A stretch of DNA of 64,000 nucleotides from Methylobacter sp. (GTDB taxonomy: Bacteria > Pseudomonadota > Gammaproteobacteria > Methylococcales > Methylomonadaceae). The position numbers and the translations under genes are program-made. The notes beneath the pieces were generated by a model, which saw only the letters and a program-made list of their open reading frames with translations, was not told where the DNA came from and did not search any database. Shown piece by piece: positions 25,426 through 34,278 of this stretch. The stretch is from contig JAUXTH010000189.1 of NCBI GenBank assembly GCA_030679035.1, forward strand, positions 216,014 to 280,013, given 5' to 3'. The first letter of the stretch is position 1. Each line of letters opens with the position of its first letter.

Positions 25426-27552
25426 TTAAGTTTTGCGCTTAACGTCGACGATATTAGGCAATTGACTTATTTTATTAAGTACTTGGCTTAACTGATCGGT
25501 ATTCTCAATTTGAATAGTCAAATTGAGCAGCGCTGAAAAATCGGGATGCGTATCCAGTGCCGCATTGGAAATATGGATTTTTGCCTGAGCCAAAATCTGG
25601 GTCACGTCACTGAGCAAATTATGGGAGTTAAAGGCATGGATGACAATAGGCACGGCATAGCTGGCCTTTTTTGCGCCCCAGTTAACCGCAATCAGCTGGG
25701 CCTGTTTTTCAGGATCTAGGTGCAAAATATTTTCGCAGTCTTGACGATGGATAGTAATGCCTTTCTTATGGGAAATATAACCAATAATGTCGTTGCCCTG
25801 AATCGGCGAGCAGCAGTGGGCAAACGAGGTCAGGACATTATCAATGCCGGCTACGGAAATTTCTGATTTAGCCTCGGGCTTTTTGCGCTGAATGGATGTT
25901 GCCGGTGCTTCCAATTCAGGCACCTTAAAAAACGCCGCAAGCTGGCGGCTATTAATGTCGCTACGGCCTATGGCTTCAAACAGCCTGTCGGTATCCGACT
26001 GATGAAAATGTTTAGCCAGCTCCGCCAGATTGAGTATTTTTAACCCCAGTCGTTGGCTTTCCTTGTCCAGAATAGCCTTGCCTGCGGCTATGTTCTGGGC
26101 TTGTTGCTGGTTTTTAAGCCAGCTTTTGACTTTGCCGATTGCAGCCGATGTCTTTAAATAGCCCAGATTGGGATCGATCCAGTTGTGATTGGGGCCGCCC
26201 TCTTTTGCAGTTAAAATTTTTACCTGCTCGCCGGATTTTAAGGTATAGGTCAGCGGCACAATGCGACCGTTGATTTTTGCCCCGCGGCAGCGGTGTCCTA
26301 TTTCGGTATGGATCGCATAGGCAAAATCCAGCGGCGTAGAGCCTTTAACCAGGTCGATTAATTTGCCGGCCGGCGTTAAAACGTAGACGCGATCATTAAA
26401 TAATTCGCTGCGAAAGCTTTCGGACAGCGCTTCATCGCCGCCACCCTTTCGACTGCTGGTTTCGTCCAGCAATTTGCGCAGAGAGGCGATGTTTTTTTCG
26501 ATGGCCGCGTCATGCTTGCCGCCTTCTTTGTAAGACCAGTGCGCGGCAACCCCCAGCTCGGCAAAGTCGTGCATTTGTTGGGTGCGGATTTGCACCTCGA
26601 TACGATTGCCGTCGGCATCGATAATGACGGTATGCAGGGACTGGTAACCGTTCTCTTTGGGATTGGCGATGTAATCGTCAAATTCCTTAGGGATAGTTTG
26701 CCAAAGGCTATGTACGATGCCTAAGGTGGCGTAACAGGAAGTCAGGTTGTCGACAATAACGCGCACCGCCAACAGATCATAAAGTTCGTCTATGTCCAGT
26801 TGCTTGCGAAGCATTTTTTTCCAGATGCTGTAAATATGCTTGGGGCGGCCGTAAATCTCGGCTGAAACCCCTTGTTCGGCAAGTTTTCCCTGTAACAGTG
26901 CAATAAAGTTATTGATACAGTTTTCCCGTTGCGCACGGTTATCGGTCAGCGACTTGGCTATGCGGAGATAGGATTGGGGCTCCAGATAGCGGAAGGCCAT
27001 GTCTTCCAGCTCCCATTTTAACTGATGAATACCCATCCTGTTGGCAATCGGCGCATAAATGTCCAGCGTTTCCTGAGCAATAAAACGTCTGAGTTCGTAA
27101 GATTCCCTGGGTAAAACCTTAAGTCGTTGGATCCGGTAAGCCAGCTTTATCAATACGGCGCGGACATCCTGAGTCATGGACAGCAGCATTCGACGCAAGG
27201 TTTCTGTTTGACTCGGCTGGTCGGTCATTTCCAGGGAATAAACGGTTAACTTGTTCAGCCAATTAACATCGTCAACCAGCGTTGCAACCGTTGCGCCAAA
27301 CTGTTGTTTAATATTGGGCTTGGGATTTAGATTGGCCAATCGCGGATCGCTTAAGATCGCGGCGAGGATGGTGTCCAGGTCGACGTTAAAATCCATCAAA
27401 ACGGCTGCTACCTCAACGCCCTTGGGCCGGAAGTAATGGGGATCTTCAGGAATTTGCGCAATAATCGCCAGCGCCCTATTTATCTGTTCGGTATCGGGGG
27501 CGGAAAATCCGTTAAACATCTGTTTATTCGGCGCGGTGTTTTTTTTCATCAA
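25426..27552 (-). CDS. relA: RelA-type (p)ppGpp synthetase
   Basis: This 708-aa protein has the RelA/SpoT layout: N-terminal HD-like domain, synthetase domain, TGS domain (about 385-445) and C-terminal ACT domain. The HD motif is missing (LAAILSDPRL in place of LLHDxxED), so hydrolase activity should be lost, and the synthetase region has the EFDD signature typical of monofunctional RelA. It makes the stringent alarmone in response to uncharged tRNA on ribosomes. Start ATG 27552. Confidence 0.92.
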   Translation of the reverse strand: MMKKNTAPNKQMFNGFSAPDTEQINRALAIIAQIPEDPHYFRPKGVEVAAVLMDFNVDLDTILAAILSDPRLANLNPKPNIKQQFGATVATLVDDVNWLNKLTVYSLEMTDQPSQTETLRRMLLSMTQDVRAVLIKLAYRIQRLKVLPRESYELRRFIAQETLDIYAPIANRMGIHQLKWELEDMAFRYLEPQSYLRIAKSLTDNRAQRENCINNFIALLQGKLAEQGVSAEIYGRPKHIYSIWKKMLRKQLDIDELYDLLAVRVIVDNLTSCYATLGIVHSLWQTIPKEFDDYIANPKENGYQSLHTVIIDADGNRIEVQIRTQQMHDFAELGVAAHWSYKEGGKHDAAIEKNIASLRKLLDETSSRKGGGDEALSESFRSELFNDRVYVLTPAGKLIDLVKGSTPLDFAYAIHTEIGHRCRGAKINGRIVPLTYTLKSGEQVKILTAKEGGPNHNWIDPNLGYLKTSAAIGKVKSWLKNQQQAQNIAAGKAILDKESQRLGLKILNLAELAKHFHQSDTDRLFEAIGRSDINSRQLAAFFKVPELEAPATSIQRKKPEAKSEISVAGIDNVLTSFAHCCSPIQGNDIIGYISHKKGITIHRQDCENILHLDPEKQAQLIAVNWGAKKASYAVPIVIHAFNSHNLLSDVTQILAQAKIHISNAALDTHPDFSALLNLTIQIENTDQLSQVLNKISQLPNIVDVKRKT

Positions 27553-27599
27553 ACGATAGACAATAATTCGAAAATTTGATGGTTATAATAGGCCAATGC

Positions 27600-27792
27600 C
27601 GATAAATGTAACAAGCATTCTTTGCCTACATGGATGTAGGTAAGGGGCGTGAGCACGACTGTATGGATGCAGGAGGTACGACCCCGCGGAAGGGGAGGTA
27701 GAGCAATTGCCGAGAGCGCCAAAAAAGGGGCTTTAGGCGACGCAGGAGCAGTTGCCGGTGAGTGGAGGCTTCGCCTAAAGCCCCTTTTTTGG
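27600..27792. repeat. Repeat region with 22-base perfect inverted repeat
   Basis: The gap 27553-27938 is mostly repeat. Arms at 27719-27740 and 27771-27792 are exactly complementary around a 30-base loop, and begin CCAAAAAAGGGGCTTTAGGC. To the left are fragments with CTACATGGATGTAGG and GCAATTGCCGAG that recur near 18870-19010, 35605 and 62920. A frame on the minus strand across it (27549-27812) is repeat-derived, not a gene. The remaining bases up to ugd (27813-27938) show no feature. Confidence 0.7.
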
Positions 27793-27938
27793 TGTAAACT
27801 GTTGGAACGCATCTATATATAAATACGTATCCTAATTTATCGAAATGCGCGAGATAAATCTAGGATGCCCGCGGTTGTTAGCGCTAATCCAACGGCTACA
27901 GCGGCAGGGTTATATTTTAATAATTTAAAGTTGAAAAA

Positions 27939-29258
27939 ATGAAAATCACTATATTCGGCAGCGGTTATGTAGGGCTAGTAACCGGCACGTGTCTTGCGGA
28001 AGTCGGCAATGATGTTATCTGTGTTGATATCGATGAGGCAAAAATTGCCAAGCTGCAACAGGGCGTCATCCCGATCTATGAGCCGGGACTCGAAGTCATG
28101 GTCAAGGAAAATCAATCGGAAGGACGACTGAGATTTACTACCGATATTAAGGAGGCCGTGGATCACGGCGTGTTTCAATTTATAGCTGTAGGTACGCCGC
28201 CGGATGACGACGGCTCAGCTGATTTGCAGTATGTATTGGCCGTTGCCAAGAGCATAGCCGAGAATATGGACGAGTACCGGGTGGTGGTTGATAAATCGAC
28301 GGTGCCTGTGGGTACGGCAGATAAAGTTAAAGCGGTCATGCAGCAGGTTTTGGCCAGCCGCGGCAAAGATCTGGAGTTTGATGTGGTTTCAAATCCCGAG
28401 TTCCTGAAAGAGGGCGCGGCGCTGGATGATTTTATGAAACCGGATCGAATCGTTATCGGTACCGATAACCCCAGAACGGCGGAATTGCTCAAGGCCCTCT
28501 ATGCGCCGTTTAACCGCAGTGTTGACCGGGTCATCACCATGGATATACGTTCGGCCGAATTAACCAAATATGCCGCAAATGCGATGCTGGCGACTAAAAT
28601 CAGCTTTATGAATGAGTTGGCAAACCTGGCGGAGCATTTGGGTGCCGATATTGAACATGTAAGGCACGGCATAGGCTCTGATAGCCGTATCGGCTACAGC
28701 TTTATTTATCCCGGTTGCGGATATGGCGGCTCCTGTTTCCCTAAAGACATAAAAGCGTTGGAAAGAACGGCAAAGGAGCATGGCTATCATGCCGAATTGC
28801 TGAATGCAGTAGAGAGTGTCAATAATCGACAAAAACACCGCTTGTTTGAAAAGATTAACAAACATTATCAAGGTAATTTAACCGGCAAGGTATTCGCCCT
28901 GTGGGGACTGGCGTTTAAGCCCAATACCGATGACCTGCGCGATGCGCCAAGCCGGGTTGTGCTGGAAGCCTTGATTGATGCCGGTGCAACTGTTCAGGCT
29001 TTTGACCCGGAAGCAGTGGAGGAAGCGCGGCGGCTTTATGGCGACAAGCCGGGCTTGAATTTTTGCAATTCGCCCAAGGACGCCGTAAAGCAGGCCGATG
29101 CGCTGGTGATTGTGACGGAATGGAAGCAGTTTCGCAGTCCTGATTTTGACGTGCTGAGCCAGCAGCTGCGGGATAAAGTGATTTTTGACGGCCGTAATAT
29201 GTATGAGCCGGACAGGGTTAAAAACAGCGGGTTGGCCTATTACGCGATAGGACGATAA
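27939..29258 (+). CDS. ugd: UDP-glucose 6-dehydrogenase
   Basis: This enzyme oxidises UDP-glucose to UDP-glucuronate with NAD+, feeding polysaccharide and lipid modification. The 439-aa protein has the N-terminal Rossmann motif [10 protein letters not shown] (7-16), the catalytic Cys in [12 protein letters not shown] (about 255-270) and the C-terminal NDP-sugar domain. It stands alone here, with no polysaccharide cluster nearby. Confidence 0.95.
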   Translation: MKITIFGSGYVGLVTGTCLAEVGNDVICVDIDEAKIAKLQQGVIPIYEPGLEVMVKENQSEGRLRFTTDIKEAVDHGVFQFIAVGTPPDDDGSADLQYVLAVAKSIAENMDEYRVVVDKSTVPVGTADKVKAVMQQVLASRGKDLEFDVVSNPEFLKEGAALDDFMKPDRIVIGTDNPRTAELLKALYAPFNRSVDRVITMDIRSAELTKYAANAMLATKISFMNELANLAEHLGADIEHVRHGIGSDSRIGYSFIYPGCGYGGSCFPKDIKALERTAKEHGYHAELLNAVESVNNRQKHRLFEKINKHYQGNLTGKVFALWGLAFKPNTDDLRDAPSRVVLEALIDAGATVQAFDPEAVEEARRLYGDKPGLNFCNSPKDAVKQADALVIVTEWKQFRSPDFDVLSQQLRDKVIFDGRNMYEPDRVKNSGLAYYAIGR

Positions 29259-29387
29259 AAAGAATTGTATTTACATGGCAAACGGCTAAACTTAGGGGCG
29301 AATGGTTAATAATATTACTTGGTTGGCTATCTATAAAGACTATTCATAAATCATAAATCTATAATTATTTACAATAGGAAAATAAAG

Positions 29388-29696
29388 ATGAAAAGATTAT
29401 TAGTCGTGTTAGTTGCCGCTTTTTGCTCATTTAATGTCATGGCTTCACCGGTAAATATCAATACCGCTGATGCAAAAACCATAGGCGAAGCCTTGTCGGG
29501 TATAGGCCTGAAAAAAGCCCAGGCCATTGTTAAGTACCGGGAAGAAAAAGGCGCTTTCAAGGCAGTCGAAGAGTTGGTTAATGTCGATGGAATCGGCGAG
29601 AAAACCGTTGCAAAAATCAAAAATGATGTCTTGTTAAGCGATGCCGTAGTCGCGGATCAAAAGATAGATAAAAAGACAGAAGAAAAAGCCAAGTAG
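29388..29696 (+). CDS. ComEA-like helix-hairpin-helix protein
   Basis: This 102-aa exported protein has a signal peptide (about 1-19, ending in VMA) and a double helix-hairpin-helix domain (VNINTADAKTIGEALSGIGLKKAQAIVKYREEKG and VDGIGEKTVAKIKND). Such proteins bind incoming DNA in the periplasm during transformation. The tail is Lys/Glu-rich. AGGAAAA precedes the start. Confidence 0.88.
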   Translation: MKRLLVVLVAAFCSFNVMASPVNINTADAKTIGEALSGIGLKKAQAIVKYREEKGAFKAVEELVNVDGIGEKTVAKIKNDVLLSDAVVADQKIDKKTEEKAK

Positions 29697-29719
29697 ATTA
29701 TTAGTAGGCATTTTAAGAG

Positions 29720-29751
29720 ACCGGCAGTCCCTCTGGGGCTGCTGGTTTTTT
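29720..29751 (+). terminator. Intrinsic terminator after comEA-like gene
   Basis: ACCGGCAG and CTGCTGGT form an 8-pair stem (one G-U) around an 11-base loop, followed by six T. It lies 23 bases after the stop codon. Confidence 0.85.
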
Positions 29752-29801
29752 GTTGTGTGGGTGTCTCACCTTGCTTAAATGTAATGCTGTTTTGGGCTGA
29801 T

Positions 29802-30260
29802 TCATTCCAGCGAGAGGATAAATTCCCATTGGTCTTTGCTTACCGGCATGATGGATAACCGGTTGCCGCGTCTTACCAGCGCGAGATCCCCCAGTTCTTG
29901 CTGGAGTTTCAATTCTTTAAGTGTGATGGTACGTGACAGGGTTTTGACGTATTTAACGTCTACCATGAACCAGCGAGGATGTTCATGATCGCTTTTGGGG
30001 TCGAAATGCTTGTCATCCGGATCGAAAGCCAAAAAATCGGGATAGCCTTCTTTAACGATTTCCATAATGCCGACTATGCCAGGCACATCGCAGTTGGAAT
30101 GATAGAAAAAAACCTGATCGCCCAGTTTCATGTCGTCCCGCATCATGTTCCTGGCCTGATAATTACGCACACCGTCCCAATGTTCGGTCTGGTTGGGCTT
30201 GTTGTACAGATCGTTAATCCCGAAGGTGTCGGGTTCGGATTTCATCAGCCAGTAGTTCAT
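29802..30260 (-). CDS. EVE domain protein
   Basis: This 152-aa protein is a single EVE (PUA-like) domain: it starts MNYWLMKSEPDTFGINDL and has WDGVRNYQARNMMRDDMKLGD and FFYHSNCDVPGIVG. The aromatic cage is typical of proteins that bind modified DNA or RNA bases. It lies immediately downstream of the 6S RNA gene on the same strand, where many gammaproteobacteria have the 5-formyl-tetrahydrofolate cyclo-ligase gene. Confidence 0.9.
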   Translation of the reverse strand: MNYWLMKSEPDTFGINDLYNKPNQTEHWDGVRNYQARNMMRDDMKLGDQVFFYHSNCDVPGIVGIMEIVKEGYPDFLAFDPDDKHFDPKSDHEHPRWFMVDVKYVKTLSRTITLKELKLQQELGDLALVRRGNRLSIMPVSKDQWEFILSLE

Positions 30261-30289
30261 GGGGATTCTGTTTTAGTGGGGGTATTGTG

Positions 30290-30474
30290 GTGCATCTCCC
30301 GCCTGCGCCGTAATGTGCTTTCGTCCTTGAACCGGAGGTTCAAGTGGGGACGTGGCCGGTAAATCAGGCTTCCCGTATGAAACGGGCATGCGCACCAGTA
30401 CTGGTATCCGTCCCCGGGGTAAAAACAGGTTCAGGAAACACCCAGCACACTCTCGAACGCCGCAGGAAATGCAG
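30290..30474 (-). ncRNA. ssrS: 6S RNA
   Basis: The minus-strand sequence has the marks of 6S RNA: a closing stem (30465-30472 pairing with 30292-30299), the conserved CTTGAACC...GGTTCAAG hairpin near the 3' end (30328-30348 region), and a GCGCAGGCGGGAGATGC 3' part resembling the E. coli molecule. It lies directly after zapA, its usual place. 6S RNA folds as a promoter mimic and sequesters the sigma-70 RNA polymerase holoenzyme in stationary phase. Ends are estimated from the closing stem, give or take about 8 bases. Confidence 0.85.
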
Positions 30475-30492
30475 GACAGTATTCTAGCGTGT

Positions 30493-30792
30493 TTAATGAT
30501 TTTCTAAAACGTTTTCTATTTTGTGAGTCATTTTTGTCAGAGACTCATTCAGGGTTTGGGTGAGTGCAGCATTTTGACTTTTCATTAATTGCAGCTCATG
30601 AGCCAAGTTGAGCGCCGCCATGACCGCAATCTTTTCAGCGCCTGCCACTTTGCCGGAATCTCTCATTTGCCGCATTTGAGCATCAAGCTGTCTCGCCGAC
30701 TGGATCAGGTCGTTTTGCTCGTCAGGAGCGCAGGCAATTTTATATTCCTTGCCCAGAATGGTCAGGGATACCGGTTGAGGTTTTTTGTTCAT
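30493..30792 (-). CDS. zapA: Cell division protein ZapA
   Basis: This 99-aa protein bundles FtsZ filaments at mid-cell. It has the N-terminal VSLTILGKEYKIACAPDEQ globular head and a C-terminal coiled coil. Its start overlaps the end of the coiled-coil gene upstream by four bases, and 6S RNA follows, the standard arrangement. Confidence 0.93.
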   Translation of the reverse strand: MNKKPQPVSLTILGKEYKIACAPDEQNDLIQSARQLDAQMRQMRDSGKVAGAEKIAVMAALNLAHELQLMKSQNAALTQTLNESLTKMTHKIENVLENH

Positions 30793-31010
30793 GATCCGTT
30801 TTCCATTGCTTTTAGGCGAGTAATCATCGCTTCAACACGGGTTCTGGCCAGCGTGGTTTTTTCCAGCAGCTTGGCTTTTTCCCGAACTAATGAATCCTGC
30901 TTGGTTTTTAGCGAGTTGTTTTCATTTTTTACGTTGGCGTATTGCTCGATAAGCTGATCCAGCTTATCTTCGAGTTCTTTTAATTCTAAAGAATGATTTG
31001 ATTGTGTCAT
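30789..31010 (-). CDS. Small coiled-coil protein upstream of zapA (TIGR02449-like)
   Basis: This 73-aa protein is almost entirely heptad coiled coil (LELKELEDKLDQLIEQYANVKNEN through RVEAMITRLKAMENGS). Proteins of this type usually lie before zapA in gammaproteobacteria and probably belong to the divisome, perhaps comparable to ZapB; that role is inference. ATG 31010 (MTQSNHSLE) was chosen over a longer frame to 31082 that would add non-coiled residues. Confidence 0.8.
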   Translation of the reverse strand: MTQSNHSLELKELEDKLDQLIEQYANVKNENNSLKTKQDSLVREKAKLLEKTTLARTRVEAMITRLKAMENGS

Positions 31011-31160
31011 GGTAATAACTAGGTTGTTGCATGGAGGATGCGCAAAATATTGCGTATCCTCAGGGCGATTCAAGATTAACAAATATTATCCAAGTTTATG
31101 ATCAATGGTAGCATAAGCGATATTTTTAGTCCGCGATAGTGAAATTATTATGTGGAATTT

Positions 31161-31694
31161 ATGACCTACCAAGTAATTAATGAAATAGTTGTACAAGGCG
31201 ATGCTGAACTTTCGGCGGCGCAAGCCCACGGCATGGCGACGGGCATGTTATGCGCCAATGAACAGGCTCAGAGTGCCGAGTGGTTAACCGAGTTGTTTTT
31301 GCATGCAGCGCCGGTAGCAGATGAAGACAGGATAACGTTGGTGCATTTGTTCGAGGATACGCAAGATTTATTGGCGAGCGATGACTTCGAATTTGACTTG
31401 CTTTTGCCGGGCGATGAGGCCTTGTTGAGCGAGCAGGTCGAGGCGTTAACTCACTGGTGTCGGGGTTTTTTGTTGGGTGTGGGATTTACCCATGCGGCTT
31501 CCGACTTGTCCAGGGAGGCGACAGAAATATTAAAAGACATTGCCGAATTCACCAAGCTGGATACGGAGGCTGAAGGCGAGGATGATGAGAGCGATTTTAT
31601 GGAAATTACCGAATACATGAGATCGGCGGTTTTGTTGCTGCGGAGCGAATTGAATGACGGAGGTGAAAGGTTCAAGGCGAAAGGTTCAAGGTAA
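31161..31694 (+). CDS. ygfB: UPF0149 family protein YgfB
   Basis: This helical protein of about 177 aa belongs to the UPF0149/YgfB family (AQAHGMATGMLCAN, LTHWCRGFLLGVGF). YgfB homologues are regulatory proteins of incompletely known role, always next to pepP-ubiH. ATG 31161 is preferred over the GTG three codons earlier. The last seven or so codons (FKAKGSR) and the stop are contributed by a repeat that continues into the intergenic inverted repeat. Confidence 0.88.
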   Translation: MTYQVINEIVVQGDAELSAAQAHGMATGMLCANEQAQSAEWLTELFLHAAPVADEDRITLVHLFEDTQDLLASDDFEFDLLLPGDEALLSEQVEALTHWCRGFLLGVGFTHAASDLSREATEILKDIAEFTKLDTEAEGEDDESDFMEITEYMRSAVLLLRSELNDGGERFKAKGSR

Positions 31695-31730
31695 AACTTC
31701 TTTCAACTGTAGCCTTTTACCTTGAACCTT
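31681..31730. repeat. Inverted repeat across the ygfB stop codon
   Basis: Sixteen-base arms (31681-31696 and 31715-31730), AAGGTTCAAGGTAAAA and its complement, form a stem around an 18-base loop. The left arm includes the ygfB stop. Repeated AAAGGTTCAAGG units occur just before it, and related pieces appear near 36275-36292 and 58355-58375. Confidence 0.7.
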
Positions 31731-31752
31731 AGACCTTTTACCTGATTTTAAA

Positions 31753-33063
31753 ATGAAACAAAGTGAATTTAAAAAACGCCGCAAGCAATTAATGCAACAC
31801 ATCGGCATCGGCAATATTGCGCTGATAGGCAGTGCAGCAATCCGTACTCGCAACCGGGATGTGAACTATCCGTTCCGGCAGGACAGCGATTTTTATTATC
31901 TGACCGGCTTTAATGAGCCGGATTCCTTGGCCGTTTTTATCCCCGGACGCAAACAAGGCGAATACATTTTATTTTGCCGAGAATTCGACGAAAAAAAGGC
32001 TTTATGGGAAGGCGCGCACGCAGGTTTAGAAGGTGCGACCACGCATTATAAGGCCGATGATTCTTTCCCGATTGACGACCTGGATGATATTTTGCCGGGC
32101 ATGCTGGAAGACAAGGGCAAGGTTTATTATCCGATAGGGCGGGATTCCGATCTTGACCACAATTTATTGGTCTGGATCAATCATATCCGTAGCCAGTCTA
32201 GAAGCGGTGTCACTGCGCCGGGCGAGCTGGTTTCGCTGGAACATGTTCTGCATGAAATGCGCCTGTTCAAGAGCGCTGAAGAGCTTAAATTGATGCGCCG
32301 CGCCGCAGATGTTTCCGCCAAGGCTCATGTTAAAGCTATGCAGAAGTGCAAGCCCGGCCTGTATGAGTACCAGATAGAAGCGGAAATTATTTATAACTTT
32401 ATCCAGGACGGCTTGCGCGCGGTTGCTTATCCGTCGATAGTGGCAGGCGGAAAAAATGCCTGCGTACTGCACTACACAGAAAATGCCGATAAATTAAAAA
32501 GCGGCGATTTACTGCTGATTGATGCCGGTGCGGAATGCGACCATTACGCCGCCGACATTACCCGCACCTTCCCCGTTTCGGGGCGCTTTAGTGAGCCGCA
32601 AAAACAGCTTTATCAGCTGGTTCTGGACGCCCAAACGGCGGCCCTCGCACAGATCAAGCCGGGGCTGCCTTGGCATCTGGCGCATGATGCGTCGGTTGAG
32701 GTGCTCACCAAAGGCCTGGTATCGCTGGGGCTGCTCAAAGGCAAGGTGACTAAGCTGATCAAGGATGAAAAATACAAACAGTTTTACATGCACCGGATCG
32801 GTCACTGGCTAGGCATGGATGTACATGATGTCGGCGACTATAAACTGGATAAAGAATGGCGTTTGCTGGAACCCGGCATGGTGCTGACCGTAGAGCCGGG
32901 CTTGTATATCCCGGCGGATTGCCTGACCGTTGACGAGCAATGGCGCGGCATAGGCATCCGCATTGAAGACGATGTGCTGGTAACCGCTCTGGGGCATGAA
33001 ATTTTGACCGGCGGCGTGCCCAAAACCATAGCAGAAATTGAAAACTTAATGCAGGCGACCTGA
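31753..33063 (+). CDS. pepP: Xaa-Pro aminopeptidase (aminopeptidase P)
   Basis: This enzyme removes N-terminal residues ahead of proline. The 436-aa protein has the N-terminal creatinase-like domain (YPFRQDSDFYYLTGFNEP) and the C-terminal pita-bread fold with the dinuclear metal ligands visible: Asp in LIDAGAECD and YAADITRTFP, His in HRIGHWLGMDVHD, Glu in VLTVEPGLY and Glu in GIRIEDDV. It is the second gene of the ygfB-pepP-ubiH-ubiI operon; its TGA overlaps the ubiH ATG. Confidence 0.95.
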   Translation: MKQSEFKKRRKQLMQHIGIGNIALIGSAAIRTRNRDVNYPFRQDSDFYYLTGFNEPDSLAVFIPGRKQGEYILFCREFDEKKALWEGAHAGLEGATTHYKADDSFPIDDLDDILPGMLEDKGKVYYPIGRDSDLDHNLLVWINHIRSQSRSGVTAPGELVSLEHVLHEMRLFKSAEELKLMRRAADVSAKAHVKAMQKCKPGLYEYQIEAEIIYNFIQDGLRAVAYPSIVAGGKNACVLHYTENADKLKSGDLLLIDAGAECDHYAADITRTFPVSGRFSEPQKQLYQLVLDAQTAALAQIKPGLPWHLAHDASVEVLTKGLVSLGLLKGKVTKLIKDEKYKQFYMHRIGHWLGMDVHDVGDYKLDKEWRLLEPGMVLTVEPGLYIPADCLTVDEQWRGIGIRIEDDVLVTALGHEILTGGVPKTIAEIENLMQAT

Positions 33064-34274
33064 TGCAACATGAATACGACTTAGTGATTGCCGGAGGCGG
33101 CTTGGCAGGTAACTGTCTGGCGCTGGCGTTAAAAGAAACCGGATTGAAGATTGCGATAATTGAGGCCAGCACCCGCGAGCAATTACATGATTCTCCTGCC
33201 GGTGACCGGGCCTTGGCTTTAGCCGCCGGTACCGTAAAAATGCTCGAGGCATTGGGGATCTGGCAGGGAATTAATCAAGTCGCTACAGCCATCAAAAAAA
33301 TCCATATTTCCGATCAAGGCCATTTCGGCAAGGTCAGGCTTTCAGCGCAAAAGGAAAATGTGGACGCGCTGGGCTATGTCATTACCGCAAGGGACATTGA
33401 GGCACATGTCGCCAAGCTGGTAGCTGAAACGAATATAGAACTGATCTGCCCTGCCCGACTGGTCGGTTTGATGGCCGGTCATGATGCCGTCAATGTCAGC
33501 CTGAAACGCGACGATGAACCGTTAAATATATCGGCCAAATTGCTGATCGGTGCGGACGGCGGCAACTCCTCGGTGCGCAAGCTGTTGGAAATACCTCAGC
33601 ACATCACCGAGTACGGACAGACCGCGCTGGTCACCACGGTTAAATCATCCCTGCCCCATAACAATACCGCATTTGAGCGTTTTACCGCTTCCGGGCCGTT
33701 GGCCTTGTTGCCGGTTGATACCGATCATTGCGCCGTGGTCTGGACGCGCAGCAGTGAAGATGCCGATGCGCTGATGTCCGGCAGCGAAGCGGACTTTTTG
33801 GCCGAGCTTCAGCAGTGTTTCGGTTATAAGCTGGGCGAGCTTAATTTGGCAGCACCTCGGCGGGTGTTTCCCTTGTCGCTGATACGCGCCGAAAAAATGA
33901 TCGCCGATCGAACCGTGATTATCGGCAACGCGGTGCATCAGTTGCATCCGGTTGCGGGACAAGGATTTAACTTAGGCCTGCGCGATGTTGTACAGCTGGC
34001 CGAAATGATCATCAAGCAGCATCAGGAAAACCAGGATATAGGCGCCGCCGATTTCTTAACGGCTTATGCCGAATCCCGACAGGAGGATCATGACCAAACC
34101 ATCGGCTTTACCAACAGCGTGGTGCGGATTTTTTCCAATGACTGGCTGGCATTGGCTGCCGCCAGAAATATCGGCTTGGCGGTACTGGATCATATCCCTG
34201 CGGCAAAAACATGGCTGACTCGTCATGCGATGGGTCTGGCCGGACGCTTGCCCCGCTTAGGCAGCAGGAGATAG
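33063..34274 (+). CDS. ubiH: 2-octaprenyl-6-methoxyphenol hydroxylase UbiH
   Basis: This flavoprotein mono-oxygenase hydroxylates a ring position in ubiquinone synthesis at the inner membrane. The 403-aa protein has the FAD-binding GGGLAGNCLALAL (about 10-22), the GADGGNSSVR motif and the C-terminal GNAVHQLHPVAGQGFNLGLRD. Pairing with ubiI in the same operon supports the UbiH assignment, though UbiH and UbiF-type proteins are similar. Confidence 0.88.
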   Translation: MQHEYDLVIAGGGLAGNCLALALKETGLKIAIIEASTREQLHDSPAGDRALALAAGTVKMLEALGIWQGINQVATAIKKIHISDQGHFGKVRLSAQKENVDALGYVITARDIEAHVAKLVAETNIELICPARLVGLMAGHDAVNVSLKRDDEPLNISAKLLIGADGGNSSVRKLLEIPQHITEYGQTALVTTVKSSLPHNNTAFERFTASGPLALLPVDTDHCAVVWTRSSEDADALMSGSEADFLAELQQCFGYKLGELNLAAPRRVFPLSLIRAEKMIADRTVIIGNAVHQLHPVAGQGFNLGLRDVVQLAEMIIKQHQENQDIGAADFLTAYAESRQEDHDQTIGFTNSVVRIFSNDWLALAAARNIGLAVLDHIPAAKTWLTRHAMGLAGRLPRLGSRR

Positions 34275-34278
34275 GACA

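Noticed and set aside
27549..27812. Minus-strand frame of 87 codons upstream of relA
   Set aside because: It is encoded by the inverted-repeat element at 27600-27792, has repeat-like Pro/Leu-rich content and no ribosome site.
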